DNA from: JBOFCS01 sp051646185
Lineage (GTDB): Bacteria > Actinomycetota > Actinomycetes > Mycobacteriales > Mycobacteriaceae
Reading direction: 5' to 3'
Assembly: GCA_051646185.1 (NCBI GenBank)
Contig: JBOFCS010000039.1
Location: 1 to 16,861, forward strand
Length of the DNA: 16,861 nucleotides
Under the pieces are notes generated by a model. That model was not told the origin of the DNA and did not search any database. It was given only the letters and a program-made list of their open reading frames with translations. Positions 1 to 6,979 of the stretch are shown piece by piece (within the stretch, counting starts at the first letter, position 1; every line of letters starts with the position of its first letter). Position numbers and translations under genes: made by a program.

Positions 1-47
1 CAACCGAACAGAGAAAAACTCGAGGTCAAAGCTTTTTACCCGACGTC

Positions 48-878
48 TCAGGAAAATTGATAGACCCGATACGCAGTTTCCGTTGACGCGGCGGCAAGCT
101 CCTGCGCACTTTCGCCACGTAGATCAGCAAGCGCCCGCACGGTGTACGGAAGACAGTAGGACTCGTTTGGGGCGCCGCGATAGGGATGCGGCGTCAAAAA
201 CGGGGCATCAGTCTCCACTAACAGCTGATCAGCTGGAACCACCGCGGCAGCCGCGCGTACTGCATGAGCATTTTTAAAGCTAACAGTCCCGGAAAAACTC
301 AAGAAATACCCTGCATCAACACACTTGCGTGCCATCACTGCATCAGAGGAAAAACAATGGAAAATAACTTTTTCTGGGGCGCCTTCCTGCTCCAAAACCT
401 TAAGCACATCGGCATCGGCATCCCGATTGTGAATCATCAACGGCTTTCCTACCCGTTTTGCCAGGTCAATATGCCAGCGAAAGGCCTCCTGCTGCTCTTG
501 CTCGGTGGCGCAACCATCAAGTTTTCCCGGCCAAAAATAATCCAACCCGGTCTCCCCCACGGCAACCGTCCGCGAGTCTTTAGCCAAATTTTCAAGCAAT
601 ATCCGAGCTGCTTCATCCAGGGTGTTCGCCCTGGTTGGATGCACCGCAGTTGCGGCAAAAACTCTGGTATCCCAGTGTGCGGCGTGAACTGCCCACTGCG
701 CCGAAACAAGATCATCAGCGACAGTGACAACCAGACCAACACCTACCTGCTCAGCACGATCAACAATAATTTTTACACTCGCAGCATCGGTGGCCCCGCA
801 GGCATCCAAGTGAGTATGGGCATCAACAAGCGGAGTTAACCGTTCAGGAAGGTCCGGGGCCTGGCGTTCAGTAGTCAC
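48..878 (-). CDS. tatD: TatD family metal-dependent deoxyribonuclease
   Basis: Cytoplasmic TatD-type hydrolase, a TIM-barrel metalloenzyme family with 3'-5' exonuclease/DNase activity linked to DNA repair and turnover. The metal-binding signature is complete: DAHTHLD (H21, H23), GETGLDY (E109), H150 in MIHNRD, H174 in IFHCFS, and D224 in ETDAPFLTP. The 276 aa length is normal for the family. The start is GTG; the roughly 18 residues before DAHTHLD fit actinobacterial homologues. There is no good Shine-Dalgarno sequence, but TACTCT lies 6 nt before the GTG on this strand, so a leaderless message is likely. It diverges from metG across 20 bp, as tatD does from metG in M. tuberculosis, where rpfB and ksgA follow tatD. 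Here that side runs off the left edge, and the 47 bases left of the stop show nothing recognisable. Confidence 0.95.
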   Translation of the reverse strand: MTTERQAPDLPERLTPLVDAHTHLDACGATDAASVKIIVDRAEQVGVGLVVTVADDLVSAQWAVHAAHWDTRVFAATAVHPTRANTLDEAARILLENLAKDSRTVAVGETGLDYFWPGKLDGCATEQEQQEAFRWHIDLAKRVGKPLMIHNRDADADVLKVLEQEGAPEKVIFHCFSSDAVMARKCVDAGYFLSFSGTVSFKNAHAVRAAAAVVPADQLLVETDAPFLTPHPYRGAPNESYCLPYTVRALADLRGESAQELAAASTETAYRVYQFS

Positions 879-883
879 GCAGA

Positions 884-890
884 TAGAGTA
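884..890. promoter_or_regulatory. Symmetric -10 element shared by tatD and metG
   Basis: The 20 bp between the two start codons contain TAGAGTA at 884-890. On the plus strand TAGAGT (884-889) is a TAnnnT -10 hexamer ending 9 nt before the metG ATG. On the minus strand TACTCT (890-885) is a TAnnnT hexamer ending 6 nt before the tatD GTG. Both transcripts would have almost no 5' untranslated region. No convincing -35 element was seen on either side; any -35 would lie inside the other gene. Inferred from spacing only. Confidence 0.5.
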
Positions 891-898
891 GGTGCATC

Positions 899-2467
899 AT
901 GACATCTCCAACGACTTCAACCCGCCCGCCGTTCTACATCACCACGGCAATCGCCTACCCCAACGGCGCCCCCCATATCGGCCACGCCTATGAGTACATC
1001 GCCAGCGATGCCATCGCTCGCTTCAAGAGGCTTGATGGATTTGATGTCTTTTTTATGACTGGCACTGACGAGCACGGGCTGAAAATGGAGCAGACCGCAG
1101 CACGCGAAGGCATCACCGCCCGCGACCTCGCCACCAAAAATGCGAATGCTTTTAAGGAGATGGATGCTGCCCTCAACATTTCCTATGACCGTTTTATCCG
1201 TACCACCGATCCCCAACACTACGTTTCCAGTCAGGCAATCTGGCAGAAAATGGTTGATGCCGGAGATATTTACTTAGACACCTACTCGGGTTGGTACTCC
1301 GTTCGAGACGAAGCCTTCTATAACGAAGGTGACACCACCTTAAGTCCAGAAGGAACGCGCCTAGCCACCGAAACCGGTACGCCCGTGGAGTGGACCGAAG
1401 AATCCACCTATTTTTTCCGGCTCTCGGCTTATCAAGATAAGTTACTTGCCCTCTATGAAGAACATCCTGAGTTCATTGCACCTGCTACTCGACGTAATGA
1501 AATAACCAGCTTTGTCAAAAGTGGGTTAAAAGACTTATCAATCTCCCGCACCACATTCAACTGGGGAGTTCCGGTACCTCAGGACCCGGAACATGTTATG
1601 TATGTCTGGGTCGATGCTCTCACTAATTACCTTACTGGACTTGGCTATCCAGATGAGTCTTCACCTGAATTTCAAAAATACTGGCCAGCAGACCTGCATA
1701 TCATCGGTAAGGACATCACCCGCTTCCACACTGTGTACTGGCCGGCTTTTTTACTGTCCGCCGGAATTGAACTGCCCAAACGAGTTTTCGCCCATGGGTT
1801 TGTTTTTAATAAAGGCGAGAAGATGAGCAAATCTGTGGGCAATGTTGTTGACCCACAATCACTTATTACTGAATACGGGCTTGATCCGTTGCGCTACTTC
1901 CTATTACGCGAAGTATCCTTTGGCCAGGATGGTAGCTACAGCCATGAGGCGATTGTCACCCGTATCAATGCCGACTTAGCCAATGACCTTGGCAACCTTG
2001 CGCAACGCTCTTTGTCAATGATCGCCAAAAATTGCGAGGGTGTGGTTCCCACTCCGGCAGAATTTACCGCCGAGGACAATGCCCTACTCACTCAAGCAGA
2101 TGCCCTTGTAGATAAAGTTCGAACCGAATTTAATTCCCAAGCAATGCATTTAGCTCTCGAAGCTATCTGGTTTGTCTTAGGTGAAACTAATCGTTACTTC
2201 TCTGCGCAAGCGCCATGGGCTTTGTTCAAAGCAGGTGATACTGCCAGGGGTGGCACCGTACTTTATGTGACTGCTGAGGTGGTCCGCATCGCGTCCATCC
2301 TGGTTCAGCCGGTTATGCCCGATGCAGCCACAAAGCTGCTAGATCTGCTGGGGCAAGGGCTCGAAGCTCGGCAATTTAGCAATCTGAACGAGCGGCTAAC
2401 CCCTGAAATCGCTCTGCCAGCACCCTCTGGAGTATTTCCTAAATACATTGATAAAGCTGATAGTTAA
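899..2467 (+). CDS. metG: Methionine--tRNA ligase (short, mycobacterial type)
   Basis: Charges tRNA-Met with methionine in the cytoplasm using ATP (class I aminoacyl-tRNA synthetase). The HIGH motif is PHIGH at residues 25-29 and the KMSKS motif is at 308-312 in KGEKMSKSVGN. The conserved core around WYSVRDE and FHTVYWPAFL is intact, and an alpha-helical anticodon-binding domain fills roughly residues 350-522. No Cys4 zinc knuckle is visible and there is no C-terminal tRNA-binding extension, so this is the compact form of about 520 aa typified by M. tuberculosis MetG, which it resembles closely along its length. The ATG at 899 lacks a Shine-Dalgarno sequence but sits 9 nt after a TAGAGT hexamer, so translation is probably leaderless. 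The next gene begins 41 nt after the stop and is probably co-transcribed. Confidence 0.97.
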   Translation: MTSPTTSTRPPFYITTAIAYPNGAPHIGHAYEYIASDAIARFKRLDGFDVFFMTGTDEHGLKMEQTAAREGITARDLATKNANAFKEMDAALNISYDRFIRTTDPQHYVSSQAIWQKMVDAGDIYLDTYSGWYSVRDEAFYNEGDTTLSPEGTRLATETGTPVEWTEESTYFFRLSAYQDKLLALYEEHPEFIAPATRRNEITSFVKSGLKDLSISRTTFNWGVPVPQDPEHVMYVWVDALTNYLTGLGYPDESSPEFQKYWPADLHIIGKDITRFHTVYWPAFLLSAGIELPKRVFAHGFVFNKGEKMSKSVGNVVDPQSLITEYGLDPLRYFLLREVSFGQDGSYSHEAIVTRINADLANDLGNLAQRSLSMIAKNCEGVVPTPAEFTAEDNALLTQADALVDKVRTEFNSQAMHLALEAIWFVLGETNRYFSAQAPWALFKAGDTARGGTVLYVTAEVVRIASILVQPVMPDAATKLLDLLGQGLEARQFSNLNERLTPEIALPAPSGVFPKYIDKADS

Positions 2468-2508
2468 CCCCATGAGCTTTACCCCACAGCCCAGCTGCAC
2501 CCGGCACC

Positions 2509-3774
2509 GTGACGTACACTGATAGCGAAATTTACGCACTTCTATCCGAAGGTATTGCCTTGTCCTTCGGAAAGAAACGGAATCAGTGGCGAGCCGATTC
2601 CATAGCCGATCTGCTTACCGTTTGTGATGCCCAGAACGAGCAACGAGCCTCAGTGCTCGCTTCGCAGCAACTAACCAATTCATTGCATAATCTTTACGAT
2701 AATGGTTGGCAACCCATGGATCTAGTGCATACTGCAAGACTCAAACAGCCCCCTCCGATTACCAAGCTAGTAATCGCTGCAGTACTAAAAAATGCTGATG
2801 CTACCGAAGCGAAAAGCCGAGCACCCAAAGCCTGGAAGAACCAACTTGCTTCGATAATAGAACTCGACCCCACAACAACAAAACGCTATACCCGACTTGA
2901 TCCCAACGGAATATTCTTAATCGAATGGCTCACCTCTAGTGGAAAAAATTCTTACCTAGAAGCAAACGATCAATGGCTGGATCTCCTAGCTTTGCTTGGT
3001 CAATGGCAACAACTTCCGGCTTGCCCACTATTGATTTCACCACCTTCCTCCTGGCCCGCAACTGGCACTGAATACCCGTTAGATTCAGTCGAACAGCTAC
3101 GGAATGAAGCAAATAGCAAAACAATTAACAAAATACGGGGGCTGCTTAGCAAGGCTGAATCAACCAATTTTCCCGAAGAGGCTGAAACTTTAACAGCCAA
3201 AGCTCAAGAATTGATCTCGCGATACTCCATACATTCAGCATTAGTTGACGCTAAAAACCACCACACAAACATTACAGTCTGCGCTAAGCGTATTCACATC
3301 ACCAACCCCTATCCCGAGGCAAAGGTACAGCTACTTAACGTCATTGGTAACTGCAATCAGGTTAAATCCGTCTGGGATGGATCGATGGCAACGGCAACAG
3401 TGGTAGGAACTCCCGTGGATATTGAACAAACCGAACTTCTCTTCACTTCTTTACTCGTCCAAGCAGTTCGCGCCATGTCACAAGCAGTCAATAGTGGACC
3501 TAAAGCACACAATGCGGCTTTCAGCAAAGCCTTTCTTTATGCCTATGCCACGCGAATAGGCGAACGCCTGCGCCAGATTCGGACTAAAGCCACTGAGAAT
3601 GCCATCGAGGAAGCTTCATCTGAGCTTCTCCCTGCACTTAACGCCCAGGCAGTCGCAGTAGAAGCTGAATGTGAACGAATTTTTCCCGCTACCACAACTC
3701 GGCGTGGAGCATCACTGGACGCTAAAGGTTGGCAAGCCGGAAATTTGGCCGCCAATCACGTCCTGCTTGAGTAA
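2509..3774 (+). CDS. DUF2786 domain-containing protein
   Basis: A 421 aa soluble protein of unknown function. Residues 206-244 (INKIRGLLSKAEST, then FPEEAETLTAKAQEL, then a short S-R-Y-S-I stretch) match the DUF2786 signature: a basic helix with LL-KA-ST, then an acidic helix with EA--A--KA-EL. The N-terminal 200 residues hold a tryptophan-containing segment (NNLYDNGWQPMDLVH region) with no motif I recognise. The C-terminal part is helical and has a YATRIGERLRQI stretch. No signal peptide or membrane segment is seen. The chosen GTG start follows metG by 41 nt; no strong Shine-Dalgarno sequence precedes it, so the exact start is less certain than the frame. DUF2786 proteins occur in actinobacteria and phages, but their biochemical role is not established; I infer none here. 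Confidence 0.85.
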   Translation: MTYTDSEIYALLSEGIALSFGKKRNQWRADSIADLLTVCDAQNEQRASVLASQQLTNSLHNLYDNGWQPMDLVHTARLKQPPPITKLVIAAVLKNADATEAKSRAPKAWKNQLASIIELDPTTTKRYTRLDPNGIFLIEWLTSSGKNSYLEANDQWLDLLALLGQWQQLPACPLLISPPSSWPATGTEYPLDSVEQLRNEANSKTINKIRGLLSKAESTNFPEEAETLTAKAQELISRYSIHSALVDAKNHHTNITVCAKRIHITNPYPEAKVQLLNVIGNCNQVKSVWDGSMATATVVGTPVDIEQTELLFTSLLVQAVRAMSQAVNSGPKAHNAAFSKAFLYAYATRIGERLRQIRTKATENAIEEASSELLPALNAQAVAVEAECERIFPATTTRRGASLDAKGWQAGNLAANHVLLE

Positions 3775-3813
3775 TCATCAACAAGATCACCCACAGTAAG
3801 GGTAGGTTTACCT

Positions 3814-3834
3814 CAGTAATGTACTGTATTAGGT
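3814..3834 (+). promoter_or_regulatory. Leaderless-type promoter with overlapping dyad
   Basis: TACTGT (3822-3827, a TAnnnT -10) lies 7 nt before the ATG at 3835, and no ribosome-binding site is present. The -10 is part of a perfect dyad, CAGTA-ATG-TACTG (3814-3826), which could be an operator. A second small dyad, AGGT-TT-ACCT, lies just upstream (3804-3813). No convincing -35 hexamer was found. Confidence 0.4.
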
Positions 3835-4572
3835 ATGGCTCGTTTTGCAGAAAGTTCACCAGTTTCCGACTCACCGGTACCCATAGTGCCACGTGCCGCC
3901 TTACTTTTTACACTTCTCTCGGTGGCACTATCTGCCATAGTTGTTGCTTTTGCAGCTGTAGTCCTAGTCGTGGACAGGCGGCAGGAAACAATAAATACCG
4001 CATCGGCGTCCTCGGAAGCTGCGACGTTGGCTTTACTGCAATCGCTCTCCTCACACCAAGGAGAAGCCCTCCAAGCCCAGAAGCCCAAAGAGACAGTAAA
4101 CGCGCCTGTCTCAACTATTCCAACTCAAAAAAGCAGCCAAAACTCATTGCCTGCAAGCACATTATCTACTACTGAAACCACAGCTCCGATAACCGAGACC
4201 TCCTCGCCTCCTAGCGCAATAGAGCTAACTCACATACTACGTTTGGCAGTTGACCCAAGTCGGCCACTATCCCAACGACAAGCCAATGTTGAGAACGGCC
4301 AGAAGATTCCAGAATTACTTGGGAAAATTAGCGAGCGAGCTGGGATATTTCTGTCCATCGTGAATCCCCAAGTGATAGATCCTATTGATTTTAACGAAAA
4401 TCAAGCTTCAGGGCGCTTACAAGTTACCTTCAATGGCAGCGCTGGTCCCGAAACTCCACTAAGGTTAACCTGGAAACACCTTGACGGGCAGTGGAAATTA
4501 TCTGCGCGGAGCATTTGCGATATTGCTTCGTTTAATGGTTTCAGTTGTCCAAGTGATTACGCTGTACAGTAG
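3835..4572 (+). CDS. Membrane-anchored exported protein with Mtb12-like C-terminal domain
   Basis: A 245 aa protein. Residues 20-46 form a hydrophobic anchor or uncleaved signal (AALLFTLLSVALSAIVVAFA), followed by a basic stop. A long low-complexity linker rich in S, T, A and P (about 50-130) probably spans the cell wall. The folded C-terminal domain (about 133-240) has the layout of the Mtb12/CFP-2 family: L-R-L-AVDPSRPLSQR-A-VENG, then a strand giving V-F-N-based LTWKHLDGQWKLSARSIC. Two cysteines near the end (in SICD and SCPSD) could form a disulfide outside the cell. The family is exported and antigenic in mycobacteria; its molecular role is unknown. The gene has its own leaderless-type promoter. 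Its 3' end overlaps the convergent permease gene by 32 nt. Assignment to the Mtb12-like family is by pattern and is moderately sure. Confidence 0.75.
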   Translation: MARFAESSPVSDSPVPIVPRAALLFTLLSVALSAIVVAFAAVVLVVDRRQETINTASASSEAATLALLQSLSSHQGEALQAQKPKETVNAPVSTIPTQKSSQNSLPASTLSTTETTAPITETSSPPSAIELTHILRLAVDPSRPLSQRQANVENGQKIPELLGKISERAGIFLSIVNPQVIDPIDFNENQASGRLQVTFNGSAGPETPLRLTWKHLDGQWKLSARSICDIASFNGFSCPSDYAVQ

Positions 4573-5338
4573 CGTGAAACCCTCGCTGAAATGCGTCCGT
4601 CAAACGCCTAACCGCGTATTGCATTAAAACGTCAATGATAAGTGCACAAGAAATTATCGCGATAGTCCAGGCAAACAGCTCTGCGGTAAGAAGGAGGGTA
4701 CGAGCTTTGGCTATCGCTGCGCCAATACCATTGGGGGCAGCTAAAAGTTCTGCCATAACCGTAATTCGGATCGAACTCGAAACCACAGCACCAAAAGTCG
4801 CTAATACCGTTGGAATAAGCTGAGGAATGATAACAAAGACATATGCTCTCAGATTTCCAAGCTGGAAAATTTTCAACATCTCATCCAGCTGACTATCAGT
4901 TGATTGTAAAGCGCCAGTGACCGCAGCCGAAACCAAAGGGAACATTACAGCCGTCACCACTGCAATAGCAATTATTGGGGAACTCCCCAGCCATAAAACA
5001 AGGCAAAGAATAGCGACAATGGGGGGTAAACCCTGCAGTATCGCGCGAACCGGAGCTAGCACCCCATTCATGAAGTGATACCTGAAACTTAATACTCCAG
5101 AAAGGCATCCAGCAGAAAAAGCGATCAATGTGGCTAGCAGTGCTCGACCGCAGGTTCGACCTAGATCTATCAACAGCTCTCCGGAAACCGCTAATTTCCA
5201 TAATGCCCGGAAAGTCAGCTCAGGGCCGGGAAGCACCACCGGCGACTGGCCTCTAGAGAGCAACTCCCATGCTAAAGCTATTGCAAAAAAGGAAGATACA
5301 ACACCAATAAAAAATTTTGTACGCCCCCTATTCATCAT
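4541..5338 (-). CDS. ABC transporter permease, NitT/TauT (SsuC/TauC) family
   Basis: A 265 aa inner-membrane permease of the nitrate/sulfonate/taurine importer type. About six hydrophobic segments are visible, beginning with FFIGVVSSFFAIALAWELL (residues 9-27). VVLPGPELTFRALW near residues 34-47 is the usual SsuC-like entry segment. A cytoplasmic EAA-type loop (ALQSTDSQLDEML, then the GNLRAYVFVIIPQLIP stretch) contacts the ATPase. The start ATG overlaps the stop of the upstream lipoprotein gene in an ATGA (5335-5338), so the two are translationally coupled. Its partner ATPase is on the opposite strand at 6316-6927. The 3' end overlaps the convergent Mtb12-like gene by 32 nt. The substrate cannot be read from the permease. 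Confidence 0.93.
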   Translation of the reverse strand: MMNRGRTKFFIGVVSSFFAIALAWELLSRGQSPVVLPGPELTFRALWKLAVSGELLIDLGRTCGRALLATLIAFSAGCLSGVLSFRYHFMNGVLAPVRAILQGLPPIVAILCLVLWLGSSPIIAIAVVTAVMFPLVSAAVTGALQSTDSQLDEMLKIFQLGNLRAYVFVIIPQLIPTVLATFGAVVSSSIRITVMAELLAAPNGIGAAIAKARTLLLTAELFAWTIAIISCALIIDVLMQYAVRRLTDAFQRGFHATVQRNHLDN

Positions 5339-6327
5339 GTCGGCAAGTAAAAGTTTGCTTGCGGTAATGCCCCGCCAACCGAATCGCGATTTAATTCCAG
5401 AAGGGCTTTTAATAAGATTTCCATATCAACACGACCAACTTGAGCAGGAAGATACGTTGGTTTAAGCGAAGGTAAAATATCTGCGGATAAATCCGCAGGA
5501 ACCGGAATCACCTTACTTATTTCTTCACCACCCAAAGAGGGATTGCTCGTTGCGGAAATAATTGAATTCAGGAAACTACCATTGAGCTTAGTGACCAACG
5601 AAGGATAGCGACGTGCAATTTCACCTCGAACGACAAACCCAACAAATGGTAATGCTGATGCCCCGGTCTGCTCTTTCCATAGTTCTTGCACACTCATCGC
5701 TTTAATGATATTGGGCGAAGTTCTTTCCACTACTGTAGCCAAATGTTCCGGTAGTACCGCATAAGTAATTGCACCAGAAGAAAGTCCTGACGCAATCTCC
5801 AAAGGAGTTGGATGGTAACGTAATTCGGTATCATCCATGCCAATTTTAGCAAAAAGAGTGCGGGTGAGTAAATCTACAATGTCATTAGGAAATGGTATGT
5901 CAACTTTCTGCCCACGAAGATCTTTAAGAGTTGTCCCCACTGGCCCCATCAGGTGTAAGATCTCACCGCTTACGGTACCGAGAAGAGCCAAATCAACACC
6001 TTGAGAACAAAGGTTAGCGGCAATGTTAATCGGCATTGCCGCTACATCATACCGACCAGATATAAAATTTGTGCGTAATTCCTCAGGAGTGCTTGCTGTC
6101 TTAATATCAACAGAATCAATACCGAGTGAATTAAGTTGAGTAACGGGGGCAGCCATTGCTATGTTGTTAGCTACCCCGATAGTGAGTTTCTCTGGCATAG
6201 TAGTTCCAGTGCCAATATCTACACCACAACCCTTGTTAGTCAGCTGATTTGCACAAGACACATTAACAATGCACACCAACACAACAATGACGAGTAAGGC
6301 AATTTTAGGTTGAACATGAAGCTTCAT
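5335..6327 (-). CDS. ABC transporter substrate-binding lipoprotein, NitT/TauT type
   Basis: A 330 aa exported solute-binding protein for the adjacent permease. Residues 1-25 form a lipoprotein signal peptide with a basic N-region, a hydrophobic core (IALLVIVVLVCIV) and C25. The lipobox reads N-V-S-C, with Asn at -3 where Leu is usual, so it is atypical. The mature part follows the SsuA/TauA/NMT1 plan: KLTIGVANNIAMAAPV (first strand), then GRYDVAAMPINIAANL (ligand-loop region), then LRGQKVDIPFPND and ITYAVLPEHLATVVE in the second lobe. The ATG at 6327 is the only start that gives a complete signal peptide. An AAGG (6341-6337 on this strand) lies 9 nt before it. Its first four codons are the same palindrome that starts the divergent ATPase gene. 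The ligand is unknown; nearby genes hint at a metal-linked compound, but that is inference. Confidence 0.9.
   Translation of the reverse strand: MKLHVQPKIALLVIVVLVCIVNVSCANQLTNKGCGVDIGTGTTMPEKLTIGVANNIAMAAPVTQLNSLGIDSVDIKTASTPEELRTNFISGRYDVAAMPINIAANLCSQGVDLALLGTVSGEILHLMGPVGTTLKDLRGQKVDIPFPNDIVDLLTRTLFAKIGMDDTELRYHPTPLEIASGLSSGAITYAVLPEHLATVVERTSPNIIKAMSVQELWKEQTGASALPFVGFVVRGEIARRYPSLVTKLNGSFLNSIISATSNPSLGGEEISKVIPVPADLSADILPSLKPTYLPAQVGRVDMEILLKALLELNRDSVGGALPQANFYLPT
6316..6327. other. 12-bp palindrome serving as start region of two divergent genes
   Basis: ATGAAGCTTCAT is a perfect palindrome centred on a HindIII site. Read on the plus strand it gives codons 1-4 (M-K-L-H) of the ATPase. 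Read on the minus strand it gives codons 1-4 (M-K-L-H) of the lipoprotein. Each strand has its own AGG-containing ribosome-binding site outside the palindrome: AGG at 6307-6309 for the ATPase and AAGG at 6341-6338 (minus strand) for the lipoprotein. Each gene's leader, and any nearby promoter, must therefore lie within the other gene's coding sequence. Confidence 0.85.
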
Positions 6328-6927
6328 AAAGATTTACCTTTCATTGAGTGCAAAGATCTCACTCTCAGCCAAGCGGGAAAGCAATTAACTAAAGGATTTT
6401 CAGTCACTATTTGTGGCGGTGAAGCCTTAGCAGTTACCGGCCCTTCCGGCTCAGGGAAAACCACGTTCATTCGGGCTTTACTCGGACTTGTCACACCCAC
6501 TGAAGGTACGGTCCGCTTCTCTGGAAAACGCGCTGCGGTATTCCAAGAACCGCGCCTAGTTCGATGGCTCTCGGCAGAGCAAAATGTAAGACTTGGCAAA
6601 CCCGGAACTGACGTCTGGAAAAGAAAGCCATGTACATCCTCCCTCGATCTCCTCAGAGCGCTGGGGCTTTCCGATGTTACCGAACGTCGTGCAGATGAAC
6701 TTTCCGGAGGCATGCAGCGCCGGGTATCAGTGGCGCGGGCTTTATACAGTGGTGCACAAATCATCATCGCTGATGAACCATTTGCCCACTTAGACGCCGA
6801 ATCAGCAATGCTTGTTGCCAATGCACTGGAGGCAGCTAGGTCTGCTGGAGCGGTACTGGTCCTTAGTGCGCACAAAGTCGGCTTCGAGCACCGAAGCATC
6901 AACAATTTCCACTCCCTTTCCTTTTAG
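6316..6927 (+). CDS. ABC transporter ATP-binding protein (NitT/TauT type importer)
   Basis: Cytoplasmic ATPase, 203 aa from ATG 6316, expected to drive import with the divergent permease and lipoprotein. All core motifs are present: Walker A GPSGSGKT (42-49), Q-loop in VFQEPRL (Q77), signature LSGGMQRR (129-136), Walker B IIIADEP (149-155) and the switch His in LSAHK (H186). It is shorter than usual SsuB/TauB subunits (about 240-260 aa); the missing part is mainly the C-terminal end after the H-loop, so it should still be functional. A TTG at 6310 could add two residues, but ATG 6316 with AGG 6 nt upstream is the better start. The stop codon touches the DtxR box for the next operon, so read-through from this gene into the methyltransferase is possible. 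Confidence 0.92.
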   Translation: MKLHKDLPFIECKDLTLSQAGKQLTKGFSVTICGGEALAVTGPSGSGKTTFIRALLGLVTPTEGTVRFSGKRAAVFQEPRLVRWLSAEQNVRLGKPGTDVWKRKPCTSSLDLLRALGLSDVTERRADELSGGMQRRVSVARALYSGAQIIIADEPFAHLDAESAMLVANALEAARSAGAVLVLSAHKVGFEHRSINNFHSLSF

Positions 6928-6945
6928 TAGGTTATGCTAACCTCA
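6927..6945 (+). promoter_or_regulatory. DtxR-type iron box with embedded -10
   Basis: The 19-bp site contains AGGTTA-TGC-TAACCT (6929-6943), a perfect 6-bp inverted repeat with a 3-nt centre. Against the DtxR consensus TTAGGTTAGCCTAACCTAA it matches 15 of 19 positions by hand alignment. A TAnnnT hexamer TATGCT (6933-6938) lies inside the site, so bound DtxR would cover the promoter, as at known iron-repressed corynebacterial promoters. The methyltransferase ATG is 35 nt downstream with an AAGGGAA ribosome-binding site (6968-6974). Predicted effect: the methyltransferase/cupin pair is repressed when iron is plentiful. Confidence 0.8.
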
Positions 6946-6979
6946 TATTGATCTTACTGCCAACCTTAAGGGAAACCTC

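Noticed and set aside
264..839. Plus-strand open frame of 191 codons
   Set aside because: Antisense to the well-conserved tatD gene with no recognisable domain.
3801..3816. GTAGGTTTACCTCA as a second iron box
   Set aside because: The two halves are too close together (2-nt centre instead of 3 within 6-bp arms), giving a poor fit to the 19-bp consensus.
6305..6323. DtxR-like half-site TTAGGTT before the ATPase start
   Set aside because: Only the left half matches; by hand about 8 of 19 positions fit, and the AGG serves as the ribosome-binding site.
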